Assembly (NCBI RefSeq): GCF_001941975.2
Contig: NZ_CP146991.1
Span: 1,598,524 to 1,662,523, forward strand
Origin: Sporomusa sphaeroides DSM 2875
GTDB lineage: Bacteria; Bacillota; Negativicutes; Sporomusales; Sporomusaceae
Length of the DNA: 64,000 nucleotides
Direction of reading: 5' to 3'
Part shown: piece after piece, positions 10,583 to 18,790 of the stretch
Layout of the letters: every line of letters starts with the position of its first letter
Position numbering within the stretch: the first letter of the stretch is position 1
Program-made: the position numbers and the translations under genes
Notes under the pieces: model-generated
What the model was told of the DNA's origin: nothing
The model's database searches: none
The model's input: the letters and a program-made list of their open reading frames with translations, nothing else

Positions 10583-10620
10583 ACTGGCGCTTGGGTGTGA
10601 TTTCAAGCGCCAGTAGTTTT
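10583..10620 (+). terminator. Terminator after folC
   Basis: An 11-bp perfect stem ACTGGCGCTTG / CAAGCGCCAGT (10583-10593 with 10604-10614) is followed by AGTTTTT. Confidence 0.85.
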
Positions 10621-10636
10621 TAGAACCGTAGGTGAA

Positions 10637-11878
10637 GTGGTGCATATTGCATATTCGTTTAATAGCCAAACCCAATACCGGCTGGATTACCTGATTGAAC
10701 ACTGTATTTTGGCAATGGTCTTCTGCTTACCCTTGTCGCTGGATGCCGCCACTCTGTTTTTAGGAGTGGGAACAGCCTTATGGGTTGGTAAGATGATAGT
10801 AACCAGAAAACTGTTGTTCAAACGCACCCCTTTTGATGAACTTATCCTGCTTTTCGTCATTTTATCTGCTGCTTCTATTGCCGCATCGCCTGACAGGAAT
10901 TTTAGTTTTTACAACTATTACCACTTAATGGGGCGCTATATAGTCAGTTACTATCTTGTTGTTAACAATCTGCATTCACTGCGTCAACTGCAGCGACTGG
11001 TTTGGTCGGTGCTGATTTCGGCTGTACTGGTTGCTTTCTATGGATTTTATCAATACATTCAGGGAGTGGATATATCCACCTTTCACTGGGTGGATGGCGA
11101 GCAGTTTCCTGATCTTAAAATCCGGGTATTTTCCACACTGCAAAACCCGAATCTGCTGGCCGGTTTCCTGGTTGTGGTGATGTCGCTGGCTGTTGGTTTA
11201 GGGTTGCATACAGAATCAATGCCGGGGAAATTACTGTTATTTGCGCTTGCTGCTGTCTTTGGGGCGTGTTTGGTGCTTACCTACTCTCGCGGTGCCTGGC
11301 TGAGTGTTTTAGCCGTTGCTGCCATCTGTGCTCATTTATACAACCGCAAGGTACTGTGGCTATTTTTAATCATTCCGCTGATTGCATTTTTTGGTCATGA
11401 TGCCGTGATGGAACGGCTGCTGTCTGTCTTGAATCCCACAGACACTTCCTCGACACTGCGGATTGCACTATGGGAAAGCACACTGGCCATGATCATGGAC
11501 AAGCCTTTGCTGGGTATCGGTTGGGGAGCTTATTGGCAGGTATACCCGGAATATGACTTTTTTTTAAATAATCCTGACGCCCGGATTGTTCATGCTCATA
11601 ATATGTATCTGCACATTGCGGCAGAGATCGGAATTCCCGGTCTTTTGGCCTTTTTGGCAATTATTTTTGGTCACGCCAAAAAAGCCGTTGATATTTTAAG
11701 CAAGACCAACAATCGCATGATAGCCGGGATTATATTCGGAGTAATGGCAGCTGTCTTAGGTTTAGTGCTCAATGGTTTCACCGATTATATTATGTTTAAT
11801 GTGCAGCTGTCGATGTTGTTCTGGCTGCTCAATGCCATCATTATTGTTGTGTGGGAAGGCAATTATCGTTATAATTGA
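10637..11878 (+). CDS. O-antigen ligase-like polytopic membrane protein
   Basis: A 413-residue protein with about ten to twelve predicted membrane spans. It belongs to the WaaL/Wzy_C superfamily, whose members transfer or polymerise lipid-linked glycans at the outer face of the inner membrane. The typical large periplasmic loop with the Wzy_C core is seen around residues 250-330 (RIALWESTLAMIMDKPLLG, GWGAYW, HAHNMYLHIAAEIG); the H-x-H-N motif is family-typical. The start is GTG at 10637 (a second GTG follows directly), with a weak GTAGGTGA site. An O-antigen-type ligase would fit an outer membrane, as in Negativicutes, but Gram-positive relatives also carry such proteins, so the substrate is unknown. 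Confidence 0.8.
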   Translation: MVHIAYSFNSQTQYRLDYLIEHCILAMVFCLPLSLDAATLFLGVGTALWVGKMIVTRKLLFKRTPFDELILLFVILSAASIAASPDRNFSFYNYYHLMGRYIVSYYLVVNNLHSLRQLQRLVWSVLISAVLVAFYGFYQYIQGVDISTFHWVDGEQFPDLKIRVFSTLQNPNLLAGFLVVVMSLAVGLGLHTESMPGKLLLFALAAVFGACLVLTYSRGAWLSVLAVAAICAHLYNRKVLWLFLIIPLIAFFGHDAVMERLLSVLNPTDTSSTLRIALWESTLAMIMDKPLLGIGWGAYWQVYPEYDFFLNNPDARIVHAHNMYLHIAAEIGIPGLLAFLAIIFGHAKKAVDILSKTNNRMIAGIIFGVMAAVLGLVLNGFTDYIMFNVQLSMLFWLLNAIIIVVWEGNYRYN

Positions 11879-12054
11879 GAGAATCTTATCGACCATTAAG
11901 CGAACGGCAGCCTGAACTTGTTGAAGTTGTTGTTTGGGTTTACAATAATTCCCACAAGAATTTTTTGGAAAAAACTAATTATTTTGCAATTTGCAGCAGG
12001 ATTTATAATACGCAACGCGAATATACAAAAATATTAGTGGAACTTTCGACAATG

Positions 12055-12076
12055 AGGGGCATCCCCTTAATTTTTT
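12055..12076 (+). terminator. Possible small terminator before the hydrogenase operon
   Basis: A short hairpin AGGGG-CAT-CCCCT is followed by TAATTTTTT. It may end the ligase transcript. The stem is only five pairs, so it may be weak. Confidence 0.4.
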
Positions 12077-12086
12077 CTTGTAAGTT

Positions 12087-12104
12087 TTGTGAAATTTCGC
12101 ACAA
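12087..12104 (+). promoter_or_regulatory. Candidate Rex operator, hydrogenase operon
   Basis: TTGTGAAATTTCGCACAA matches the Rex pattern TTGTG-N8-CACAA in both half sites. It ends 30 bases before the first gene of the operon, and rex itself lies at the far end of the same region. Binding is inferred. Confidence 0.65.
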
Positions 12105-12134
12105 ACATCAAATTTGGCTCATGGAGGTGCCGTA

Positions 12135-12515
12135 GTGAAACTGGCACAAGTAAGAAATGTGTTGGATGCCGAGGTACTCTGCGGAATGGAATGGCTTGAT
12201 CGAGAAGCAAAAAGCGCATGTGGCGCAGACCTGATGAGTGATGTTTTGGCCTTTACCAAAGAACAAGCACTTTTGTTAACAGGCCTGACAAACATTCAAG
12301 TAATTCGTACTGCTGAAATGAGCGACTTAGTAGCCATATTATTTGTACGGGGAAAACGGCCGGGACCAGAAGTAATTGCATTGGCCGAAATTATGGAAAT
12401 ACCTTTGTTATCGACAGACCGGCAAATGTATGAAGCCTGCGGCATTCTGTACAAAGACGGGCTCAAGGGAAGTTCGCAAAAGGAGGAAACTCCGTGCTTC
12501 CACAACCGGGAATAG
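12135..12515 (+). CDS. DRTGG-domain protein, first copy
   Basis: A 126-residue protein made of one DRTGG domain, a fold also found in phosphotransacetylase N-termini and near CBS domains, thought to bind a small ligand. The start is GTG at 12135 with GGAGGTG six bases ahead; an upstream in-frame ATG at 12120 overlaps that site. It is the first gene of the hydrogenase operon, and its end overlaps the next gene by 22 bases. Proteins of this kind recur beside [FeFe]-hydrogenase operons in Clostridia and Negativicutes. The function is not established; a regulatory ligand-binding role for the sensory module is an inference. A second copy lies at 14341. Confidence 0.75.
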   Translation: MKLAQVRNVLDAEVLCGMEWLDREAKSACGADLMSDVLAFTKEQALLLTGLTNIQVIRTAEMSDLVAILFVRGKRPGPEVIALAEIMEIPLLSTDRQMYEACGILYKDGLKGSSQKEETPCFHNRE

Positions 12516-12922
12516 TCTTAGAATTTAGATTAGTAGGCGCCGATTTTGAAGGCGCCGGTGAAGCATCCAGCAAAATTAAACGTACCTTGCAGCAACTGGG
12601 GGTACGTCCGGAGATCATCAGGCGAATTGCTGTCAGTGCCTATGAAGCAGAGATGAACGTAATTATTCATGCTTTACGGGGTGTTATCCGGGCTGAGATT
12701 TATTCTGACCGAACTGCATTGACAGTTGATGATGAAGGTCCGGGGATTCCTAATATTGACCTTGCCATGCGGGCCGGGTATTCTACCGCTCCTGATCATA
12801 TTCGCGAAATGGGTTTTGGTGCAGGAATGGGGTTACCCAATATGGCGCGCTGTACAGATGAATTTGACATCCAAACCGATCTAGGAAAGGGAACAAAGCT
12901 TAGTATGGTCATTTACCACTGA
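12494..12922 (+). CDS. RsbW/SpoIIAB-like ATP-binding protein
   Basis: A 142-residue GHKL ATPase-fold protein of the anti-sigma-factor/serine kinase type. The N box is YEAEMNVIIHA (near residue 50), the G1 box DDEGPGIPNID (near 80), the G2 box GFGAGMGLPNM (near 105). The start is GTG at 12494 with AGGAGG eight bases ahead, inside the end of the DRTGG gene. In B. subtilis such proteins bind sigma factors or phosphorylate antagonists. Here it sits directly before the sensory hydrogenase-like protein, so it may be the output of a redox or H2 signal; no sigma factor or antagonist is in the operon. It may have lost kinase activity. Confidence 0.8.
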   Translation: MLPQPGIVLEFRLVGADFEGAGEASSKIKRTLQQLGVRPEIIRRIAVSAYEAEMNVIIHALRGVIRAEIYSDRTALTVDDEGPGIPNIDLAMRAGYSTAPDHIREMGFGAGMGLPNMARCTDEFDIQTDLGKGTKLSMVIYH

Positions 12923-12959
12923 AATAAGTGTGTATTTTATAGATTGAGTGGTGAAAGTG

Positions 12960-14306
12960 ATGGAAGCGCGTTTTCACTCAGTGCGGTTAATGTCGGAACG
13001 GTGCCAGGGCTGTGTAAATTGCACGAAACGCTGTCCAACGGAAGCTATCCGCATCCGTGGCGGCAAAGCTCAGATAACCTCTTCCCGCTGTATTGATTGC
13101 GGTGAATGTATCCGGCATTGTTCTGCTCACGCTAAAACGGCCGTGACTGATGATTTAAGCGACCTGAAAAAATTTAAACATAATATTGCTTTGCCTGCGC
13201 CGTCCCTTTATGGTCAGTTTAACCCTGAGATTCCGGTTAGGGCCATTTTGTCAGGCTTATTAAAACTGGGATTTGACGAAGTATTTGAAGTAGCTCACGG
13301 AGCAGAAATTATCTCACTGGCAATTAGAGATTACATGAAGCGCACTGATATTGCCCGTCCGGCCATTTCCTCGGCTTGCCCGGCTATTGTCAGACTGATT
13401 CAGGTCAAATTTCCTGAGATTATTAATCATATCGTACCTTTTGACGCTCCTGTCGAGGTGGCCGGAAGATTGGCCAGGGCTGAGGCTGAGCGGCTCTATG
13501 GTCTTGATCCGAAAGATATTGGCATCTGGTTCATTACCCCGTGTCCGGCGAAAATGACCGCAGTATATCAGCCTCTTGGCACAGAAACATCCAGTATTAG
13601 CGGTGCCATTGCCATCAGTAAAATATATCATGATTTATTTAAAGTGGTAACCGCCGATGTTCAAGACGCCCGCCGTCAAGCTTCCTGGCTGGGTGTCGGC
13701 TGGGCAGTGTCGGGTGGCGAGACCGCTGCTGTAGGTGTGGATAACGTACTGGTAGTAGACGGCATTTACCAGGTTATCAATGTGCTGGAGCAAGTTGCCT
13801 TAGGTAAACTCAAAGATGTTGACTATATTGAAGTATTGGCCTGTACCGGAGGCTGTGTAGGCGGAGCCCTGACGGTGGAAAATCGTTATGTAGCCGAACA
13901 CCGGATGAAACAGCGAATTGAAAAGAAAAAAATGCTAGACCCCAAGCTTGGCAGACTGCCACGCACCGATTACTCAGAATTCGAACTGGGGGTGGCCGGG
14001 CGGCGGGCGATTGAACCTAAACCGGTATTGCGGCTTGATGCCGATATTTCTAAAGCAATGTCCAAAATCGAAATCATGGATGCAACGTTAAAATGCTTGC
14101 CTGGTCTTGATTGCGGTTCCTGTGGCTCGCCTAACTGCAAAGCGTTGGCTGAAGATATTGCCCAGGGATGTGCTAGTCTGACCGATTGTGTATTCATCTT
14201 GCGCAACAAAGTGCGGGATTTGGCATATGAAATGGTTAACCTGGCTGCCAAGCTGCCGCCACCGCTTGATAAAGATCAGGATGATCAAGAGGAGCAAGCT
14301 GAATAG
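12960..14306 (+). CDS. Sensory-type [FeFe]-hydrogenase-like protein
   Basis: A 448-residue protein: two N-terminal [4Fe-4S] motifs (CQGCVNCTKRCP, CIDCGECIRHC), an H-cluster domain (about 70-340) and a C-terminal FeS domain (CLPGLDCGSCGSPNC). The four H-cluster ligand cysteines are present: SSACPA, TPCPAKM and ACTGGCVGG. In the first motif the residue that relays protons in catalytic enzymes (first Cys of TSCCP) is Ala, as described for the sensory HydS of Thermotoga. It is therefore more likely a sensor than an enzyme. ATG at 12960 has GGTGA ahead; GTG at 12948 is the alternative. It lies between an RsbW-like ATPase and DRTGG/PHP genes, at the head of the catalytic hydrogenase operon. Confidence 0.82.
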   Translation: MEARFHSVRLMSERCQGCVNCTKRCPTEAIRIRGGKAQITSSRCIDCGECIRHCSAHAKTAVTDDLSDLKKFKHNIALPAPSLYGQFNPEIPVRAILSGLLKLGFDEVFEVAHGAEIISLAIRDYMKRTDIARPAISSACPAIVRLIQVKFPEIINHIVPFDAPVEVAGRLARAEAERLYGLDPKDIGIWFITPCPAKMTAVYQPLGTETSSISGAIAISKIYHDLFKVVTADVQDARRQASWLGVGWAVSGGETAAVGVDNVLVVDGIYQVINVLEQVALGKLKDVDYIEVLACTGGCVGGALTVENRYVAEHRMKQRIEKKKMLDPKLGRLPRTDYSEFELGVAGRRAIEPKPVLRLDADISKAMSKIEIMDATLKCLPGLDCGSCGSPNCKALAEDIAQGCASLTDCVFILRNKVRDLAYEMVNLAAKLPPPLDKDQDDQEEQAE

Positions 14307-14340
14307 TTAAATTAGCAAATCAGTATTGGGAGGAGTATTT

Positions 14341-14682
14341 GTGACTGTACAAGAGATAGCGGACGCGTTGTCGCTAACAGTAGTATCAGGCCAGTCCAAC
14401 CTCAACAAAAAAATCAGCGGCGGGTATACGTCTGATCTGCTGAGCAATGTCATGGGGCAGGCGCAGGCTGGTAATGTATGGGTTACTATGCAAGGTCACC
14501 AGAATATTGTGGCTGTGGCGTTACTGGTGGGATTGACGGCGATTATTGTTGCCGGTGGCGTGGAGCCTGATGAGGATGCTTTGCGCAAAGCGTCGACAGA
14601 AGAAATCGTTATTCTTACCACACCACTGACTGCATATGAAGTGGTTGGCCGTTTATACCAGCTGGGTATAAAGGGAGAATGA
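14341..14682 (+). CDS. DRTGG-domain protein, second copy
   Basis: A 113-residue single DRTGG-domain protein, a paralogue of the protein at 12135. It starts at GTG 14341, five bases after GGGAGGAG; a TTG at 14326 upstream overlaps that site. Features seen are a VQEIADALSL start, a glycine-rich stretch and an alternating beta/alpha pattern (VAVALLVGLTAIIVAGGVEP). Its stop overlaps the ATG of the PHP gene (ATGA). Two DRTGG proteins flanking the sensor suggest that they form a heteromer or bind different states of the sensor, but this is a guess. Confidence 0.75.
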   Translation: MTVQEIADALSLTVVSGQSNLNKKISGGYTSDLLSNVMGQAQAGNVWVTMQGHQNIVAVALLVGLTAIIVAGGVEPDEDALRKASTEEIVILTTPLTAYEVVGRLYQLGIKGE

Positions 14683-15422
14683 TCAGGCGGTTTGTGGCCG
14701 ATCTTCATGTACATACACTTTTGTCGCCCTGTGCTGCCATTGAAATGACGCCGCGTAACATTGTCTGGCACGCACAGCAGCACGGTGTTGATATCGTTGC
14801 CATTACCGATCATAACGCTTGTGATAATGTCGTGGCCGCCCTGGAGGCGGCAAAAGGTACTGATGTAACTATACTGCCGGGTATGGAAGTGGAAAGCAAA
14901 GAGGAAGTACATCTCGTTGTTTTATTCGAAAAAATGCGACAACTCAAAGCGTGGGAACAATTTACCCAGCAGCATATGTCGGGGCGCCTGAATGATGCTG
15001 AACGTTTTGGCGCTCAGTTTATTGTTGACGCAGAGGATAATTTTGTCGCGGAAAAAACCGAAATGCTTTTAGCCTCGTTGACTGCAGGCGTTGCAGAAAT
15101 CTCCGCCCAGGTAAAAGAGCTTGGCGGAATATGTATTGCCAGCCATGTTGACAGGCCAGTATACAGCATTATTTCACAACTAGGTTTTATTCCACCAGAT
15201 GTTGAGCTAGCGGCGGTGGAAGTATCAAGGAATATGAGTGTAGAGCATGCGCCGCAGCGTATTCCCGCTATTGGCTGTCTGCCAATTATAACAGCTTCCG
15301 ATGCCCATGTAATGGACGATTTTATTAGTGGTCCAAAAACTGTTTTTCATATTGAGCAACCGACATTAGCAGAAATCCGGCAGGCATTATTAGCTCAAAA
15401 CTTGCGAAAGGTGGTGGTTTAG
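14679..15422 (+). CDS. PHP-domain metal-dependent phosphoesterase
   Basis: A 247-residue PHP-domain protein. Metal-binding motifs are DLHVHTLLSPC near residue 7, ITDHNACDN near 45, an E at MEVESKEEVH near 70, SHVDRP near 155 and SDAHV near 205, all placed as in YciV/TrpH-like phosphoesterases. Such enzymes cleave small phosphoesters, including nucleotides. It is the last gene of the sensory module (ATGA coupling with the DRTGG gene) and is followed after 54 bases by hydC. A role in making or removing a signal nucleotide for this module is possible but untested. Confidence 0.85.
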   Translation: MIRRFVADLHVHTLLSPCAAIEMTPRNIVWHAQQHGVDIVAITDHNACDNVVAALEAAKGTDVTILPGMEVESKEEVHLVVLFEKMRQLKAWEQFTQQHMSGRLNDAERFGAQFIVDAEDNFVAEKTEMLLASLTAGVAEISAQVKELGGICIASHVDRPVYSIISQLGFIPPDVELAAVEVSRNMSVEHAPQRIPAIGCLPIITASDAHVMDDFISGPKTVFHIEQPTLAEIRQALLAQNLRKVVV

Positions 15423-15476
15423 CCACTATTTACTAGCACGAGGAACAAATGTGATTTTTCAAAGGAGGAGTTAAAC

Positions 15477-15983
15477 ATGAACAGCGACAAAGAAACTAAA
15501 TGCTGCTGTGGTGGCGGTGAAGCGGGCAAGCTGGCTATGGACCAGGTAGAAGTAGTTCTTGCCAAATACCATGGTGTAAAGGGAGCTCTTATTCCGGTAT
15601 TGCAGGAAGCGCAAAATGCTTATGGTTATCTGCCCAGAGAAGTTATTCAATATATTGCTGAAAAAATGGGAATTCCGGTCAGCCAGATTTACGGTGTAGT
15701 AACCTTCTACGCCCAATTCCACCTCAATCCCCGGGGTAAGAACATTATTCGCGTCTGCCAGGGGACTGCCTGCCATGTGCGCGGCGCTAAGAGCATTCTT
15801 ACAGCGCTGGAAGATAGCTTGCAGGTTAAAGCCGGCGGCACCACTCCGGATCTCAAATTTACATTGGAAACCGTAGCCTGTATCGGTGCTTGTGGTTTAG
15901 CGCCAGTACTTATGGTTAATGACGATACCCATGGTCGCCTAACTCCTGAGGTGATTCCTGATTTATTGTCACAATACGCCTAG
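15477..15983 (+). CDS. hydC: Bifurcating hydrogenase subunit HydC (NuoE-like)
   Basis: A 168-residue thioredoxin-like [2Fe-2S] subunit of the NuoE/HndA family. Ligands are CQGTACHVRGA and CIGACGLAP in the C-terminal half; an all-helical N-terminal part carries GALIPVLQEAQNAYGYLP. A cysteine-rich N-terminus (CCCGGG) is unusual and could bind metal or simply be a tail. With HydB and HydA it forms the electron-bifurcating complex that makes H2 from NADH plus reduced ferredoxin, or the reverse. AAAGGAGG precedes the ATG. Order hydC-hydE-hydD-hydB-hydA equals that known from Acetobacterium woodii. Confidence 0.92.
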   Translation: MNSDKETKCCCGGGEAGKLAMDQVEVVLAKYHGVKGALIPVLQEAQNAYGYLPREVIQYIAEKMGIPVSQIYGVVTFYAQFHLNPRGKNIIRVCQGTACHVRGAKSILTALEDSLQVKAGGTTPDLKFTLETVACIGACGLAPVLMVNDDTHGRLTPEVIPDLLSQYA

Positions 15984-15994
15984 AGTTGTAGCCC

Positions 15995-16558
15995 ATGCGT
16001 GAAATATCACTTCATATACTTGACTTGGTCCAAAATTCGATCGAAGCTGAGGCGACGTCTGTTAAACTTGAAATCATTGAAGATACAGTCAATGATCGTA
16101 TGATCATCAGAGTTTCTGATAATGGCCGGGGTATGAATGAAAAAATGCGTCAATTAGTCATTGATCCTTTTATAACCACCAGGACTACCCGACGAATAGG
16201 CTTGGGATTACCGCTAATGGATATGTCGACTAAACGTTGTGACGGATATTTAGACATTAATTCCATACCGGGACAAGGTACTGTAATTGAGGCTATGTAC
16301 CGGCACAGCCACTATGATAGGCCGCCAATGGGAGACTTGCCGGAAACCATTAAAAGCATACTTGTCGCTAATCCGGAGTTACATTTTTTTTATTCTCATA
16401 CTTTCAATGATCAAAGCCTTTCAGTTTCCTCCCAGGAGATCGCCGATATTTTGGATGGTATACCCTTAACGCAACCGGATGTGTTAATTTGGTTGGACGG
16501 GTACTTGTCAGAAAGCATAGACAATTTGTACGGAGGTGCTAAAAATGAAAACGATTGA
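15995..16558 (+). CDS. HydE-like GHKL ATPase
   Basis: A 187-residue protein with a histidine-kinase-type ATPase domain: N box DLVQNSIEAEA (near residue 12), G1 box DNGRGMNEKM (near 45), FITTRTTRRIGLGLPL (near 62-78). There is no His phosphorylation domain and no receiver. The C-terminal 70 residues have no motif that I recognise. It lies between hydC and hydD as the gene called hydE does in A. woodii, where its product is of unknown function. This hydE is not the radical-SAM maturase of the same name. It overlaps the next gene by 14 bases. Confidence 0.82.
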   Translation: MREISLHILDLVQNSIEAEATSVKLEIIEDTVNDRMIIRVSDNGRGMNEKMRQLVIDPFITTRTTRRIGLGLPLMDMSTKRCDGYLDINSIPGQGTVIEAMYRHSHYDRPPMGDLPETIKSILVANPELHFFYSHTFNDQSLSVSSQEIADILDGIPLTQPDVLIWLDGYLSESIDNLYGGAKNEND

Positions 16559-16910
16559 AGATTTGAAACGTCTGCGCGAACAGCTTAAGACAAAAAACAA
16601 CCTGCGCCATGACGGAGGCATTCAGGTAATTATTGGCATGGGTACTTGTGGTATCGCTGCCGGCGCAAGAAAAGTTTTGACTGCTGTATTAGATGAAATT
16701 GCCAAACGGAAGCTTGAAGATGTTAAAGTTCGCCAAACAGGTTGTATCGGTATGTGTGAACAAGAAGTGCTGCTTGACGTTGTACGTCCTGGCGAACCGA
16801 GGATAACCTACGGCAAAGTTACGCCGGCAGATGTCCCCAAAATTATTGCCGAGCATGTAGTTAATGGCAGAATCATACAAGAACTTGCTATCGGTAAAAT
16901 CATCGAATAA
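16545..16910 (+). CDS. hydD: HydD-like small ferredoxin-fold subunit
   Basis: A 121-residue thioredoxin-like [2Fe-2S] protein. Visible cysteines are one in GMGTCGIAAGAR (near residue 30) and two in TGCIGMC (near 67-71), so only three of the usual four ligands are present: the first position reads Gly. In A. woodii the equivalent HydD copurifies with the bifurcating hydrogenase. ATG at 16545 with GGAGGTG ahead; a GTG at 16536 overlaps that site. The gene sits between hydE and hydB. Whether it still binds a cluster is open. Confidence 0.8.
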   Translation: MKTIEDLKRLREQLKTKNNLRHDGGIQVIIGMGTCGIAAGARKVLTAVLDEIAKRKLEDVKVRQTGCIGMCEQEVLLDVVRPGEPRITYGKVTPADVPKIIAEHVVNGRIIQELAIGKIIE

Positions 16911-16938
16911 TTTTGGTAGAGTAACAGGAGGGGATCGT

Positions 16939-18729
16939 ATGGAACATATCAGAGCGCATGTGCTCATTTGTGCCGGCACTGGCTGCGTGTCATCAGGCTC
17001 GAAAAAAGTGGAAGCCGCATTTCAGGCAGAGTTGGTTAAAAAAGGGTTGGATAAAGAAGTAAAAATTATTGAAACCGGCTGCCATGGTTTTTGTGAAATG
17101 GGCCCGCTGGTTATCATTTATCCTGAAGGTACATTCTATGTTCGGGTTCAGGAAAGCGACGTGCCTGAACTGGTGGAAACCCATCTTTACAAAGGGCGTA
17201 CTGTAGAACGCTTACTATTCAAAGAGCCTAGTTCTCATGAAGCAATTCCTAGCTATAATGATATTGATTTTTATAAAAAACAAATGAGAATAGTACTGGC
17301 AAACTGTGGTCACATCAATCCTGAGGATGTTAATGAATATATAGCCGAAGGCGGTTATGAAGCTTTAGGCAAGGCTTTGGAAACTATGAAGCCTGATGAA
17401 GTTGTTGAAGAAGTTAAAAAGTCCGGGCTGAGAGGCCGGGGGGGCGGCGGTTTCCCGACTGGTATGAAATGGGGCTTTGCCCGCAGTGCACCGGGCACGA
17501 AGAAGTATGTTGTCTGTAATGCTGACGAAGGTGACCCTGGTGCATTTATGGACCGCAGCGTGCTTGAGGGCGACCCGCACCGTATTATTGAAGGCATGGC
17601 AATCTGCGGGTACGCCATTGGCGCAGATGAAGGCTATGTTTATGTTCGTGCAGAGTATCCGCTGGCCATCAAACGCCTGAGAATAGCCATTCAGCAAGCA
17701 GAAGAACTGGGGCTGTTAGGCGAAAATATTTTAAACTCAGGCTTTAACTTCAGGCTCAAGATCAAAGAAGGTGCCGGCGCTTTTGTCTGCGGTGAAGAAA
17801 CAGCGCTCTTGGCTTCCATCGAAGGCAAACGCGGTATGCCGCGCCCACGTCCGCCATTCCCTGCTATTTCCGGACTGTGGGGCAAACCTACTAATATCAA
17901 TAATGTTGAGACCTTTGCCAATGTGCCGCAAATTATCACCAGAGGTGCCGATTGGTACGCATCTATCGGTACGGAAAAAAGTAAAGGCACCAAGGTATTT
18001 GCCCTTACCGGCCGTATCAATAATACCGGCTTGGCTGAAGTTCCCATGGGTATTACCATGCGCGAAATTATCTATGGTATTGCCGGCGGTATTCAAGGCG
18101 GCAAGAAGTTTAAAGCAGTGCAAATCGGCGGTCCATCCGGCGGATGTCTGCCTGAGCATATGCTGGATTTGTCGGTAGACTATGACTCACTCATTAAAGC
18201 CGGCGCCATGATGGGGTCAGGCGGTTTGGTTGTAATGGACGAAACCACCTGTATGGTTGATGTTGCGAAGTTTTTCCTGAACTTTACCCAAGCTGAATCT
18301 TGCGGCAAATGTACTCCTTGCCGTGAAGGCACCAAGCGTATGCTGGAAATCCTTACCCGGATTACCGAAGGACAAGGCCGCGAAGAGGATATTGCACTCT
18401 TAGAGTCTCTGGCCAAGAACATTAAGGCTACGGCTCTTTGCGGTTTGGGGCAAACGGCTCCCAACCCGGTACTTTCCACCTTGCATTATTTCCGGGATGA
18501 ATACGAAGCCCATATCAAAGATAAACGCTGTCCGGCCGGTGCTTGTACCAATCTGCTGGAATACAGCATTAACGATACCTGTAAAGGCTGCGGCTTGTGC
18601 AAAAAGGCATGTCCGGTGGAAGCAATCAGCGGTGAGAAGAAAGAACAGCATGCGATTGATCAGGCTATATGCATCAAATGTGGTGCCTGCTTTAGCAAAT
18701 GCCCGTTCAAATCAATTGTTAAAGGATAA
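16939..18729 (+). CDS. hydB: Bifurcating hydrogenase subunit HydB (NuoF-like, NADH and FMN)
   Basis: A 596-residue NuoF-like flavoprotein. The N-terminal thioredoxin-like [2Fe-2S] domain (CAGTGCVSSGS; TGCHGFC) covers residues 1-110. The NADH/FMN core follows (GRGGGGFPTGMKW near 180, ADEGDPGAFMDR near 200, GEETALLASIEG near 285). Its [4Fe-4S] site is SCGKCTPCREG near 455, and a C-terminal ferredoxin domain has two [4Fe-4S] motifs (CKGCGLCKKACP, CIKCGACFSKCP). This is the electron-bifurcating/confurcating subunit that meets NAD(H) and distributes electrons to ferredoxin and HydA. ATG at 16939 with AGGAGGGG ahead. Confidence 0.95.
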   Translation: MEHIRAHVLICAGTGCVSSGSKKVEAAFQAELVKKGLDKEVKIIETGCHGFCEMGPLVIIYPEGTFYVRVQESDVPELVETHLYKGRTVERLLFKEPSSHEAIPSYNDIDFYKKQMRIVLANCGHINPEDVNEYIAEGGYEALGKALETMKPDEVVEEVKKSGLRGRGGGGFPTGMKWGFARSAPGTKKYVVCNADEGDPGAFMDRSVLEGDPHRIIEGMAICGYAIGADEGYVYVRAEYPLAIKRLRIAIQQAEELGLLGENILNSGFNFRLKIKEGAGAFVCGEETALLASIEGKRGMPRPRPPFPAISGLWGKPTNINNVETFANVPQIITRGADWYASIGTEKSKGTKVFALTGRINNTGLAEVPMGITMREIIYGIAGGIQGGKKFKAVQIGGPSGGCLPEHMLDLSVDYDSLIKAGAMMGSGGLVVMDETTCMVDVAKFFLNFTQAESCGKCTPCREGTKRMLEILTRITEGQGREEDIALLESLAKNIKATALCGLGQTAPNPVLSTLHYFRDEYEAHIKDKRCPAGACTNLLEYSINDTCKGCGLCKKACPVEAISGEKKEQHAIDQAICIKCGACFSKCPFKSIVKG

Positions 18730-18790
18730 ACTTGCCGGTTAACCACCGGTAATACCCATAATGATTGGGAGAAGAGAGGGTGACACGACG

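Noticed and set aside
11875-12135. 86-residue ORF after the O-antigen-ligase gene
   Set aside because: TTG start inside the previous stop region, no ribosome site, no family resemblance; it crosses the terminator-like hairpin and the Rex-type site.
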